From assembly GCA_935421135.1 (NCBI GenBank), contig OW285195.1, positions 13,530,158 through 13,594,157 of the forward strand: DNA of 64,000 nucleotides, in the 5' to 3' direction; not shown here. The DNA comes from Bugulina stolonifera. Taxonomy: Eukaryota; Bryozoa; Gymnolaemata; Cheilostomatida; Bugulidae. How positions within the stretch are numbered: position 1 is the stretch's first letter. Below are more notes on the stretch, generated by a model that was not told the origin of the DNA, did no database searches, and saw nothing but the letters and a program-made list of their open reading frames with translations.

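Larger units (their letters stand above)
54390..63872. other. Introns of the host gene after E3
   Basis: Introns over 300 bases are 55202-55595 (with a 17-bp minisatellite), 55714-56330, 56452-56800, 57154-57529, 58452-58853, 59419-60082, 60273-60841, 61018-61495, 62200-62601 and 63153-63489. The stretch 60718-60780 is a TATATA/TACATG-rich microsatellite. A possible acceptor near 55936 is not needed, because 55713 and 56331 already join in phase. Nothing else is supported. Confidence 0.55.

Overview
The window is animal genomic DNA. Almost its whole length is one large split gene on the + strand, and three Maverick/Polinton elements sit in three of its introns. The host gene is a fibrocystin-L (PKHD1L1)-like extracellular protein, open at both ends of the window. 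I could place 47 exons between 654 and 64000, and every splice phase agrees. The encoded order is half a kringle domain, three IPT/TIG domains, a PA14 domain, a long middle region, about eleven further TIG-like domains with a cupredoxin-like stretch among them, and the start of a G8 domain. TIG, PA14, TIG, G8 is the fibrocystin-L order; the leading kringle is not in the vertebrate protein as I know it. Compact introns and frequent minisatellites suit a marine invertebrate, possibly a sponge, but nothing here fixes the phylum.

E1 (9612-19273, TSD TACATT) carries only a replication module: a spliced protein-primed family B DNA polymerase on + and, divergent from it, a spliced nuclear protein with a SUMO-interacting-type motif and two OB-like repeats on -. 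E2 (23078-42180, TSD TCCGAC) and E3 (42968-53711, TSD AGTATA) carry only the virion and integration module, in the same order: unknown coiled-coil protein, single-pass membrane protein, packaging ATPase, small Gly/Leu-tailed protein, charged protein, integrase with chromodomain, minor capsid protein, basic core-like protein, major capsid protein, adenain-type protease. E3 also keeps a truncated copy of E1's - strand gene plus E1's promoter and leader exon, but no polymerase. E1 and E3 therefore look like reciprocal deletion products of one full-length ancestor, or like two parts of a split system.

Each element contains a large imperfect palindrome built from short tandem repeats, placed between divergent TATA-type promoters. 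E1 and E3 share a 31-bp unit; E2 uses an unrelated purine-rich unit. E3 has terminal repeats with no difference I could find and ten open genes, so it looks youngest. E2 is damaged: its integrase has an in-frame stop before the chromodomain, and a 6.6-kb nested transposon full of 62/70-bp satellite repeats has cut the gene next to the integrase.

In the host gene, two successive exons (ending at 6379 and 6821) have had their 5' splice sites amplified in tandem. The second array has 20 copies of a 21-bp unit that keeps the reading frame. All exon limits come from splice consensus and phase, with no transcript evidence.
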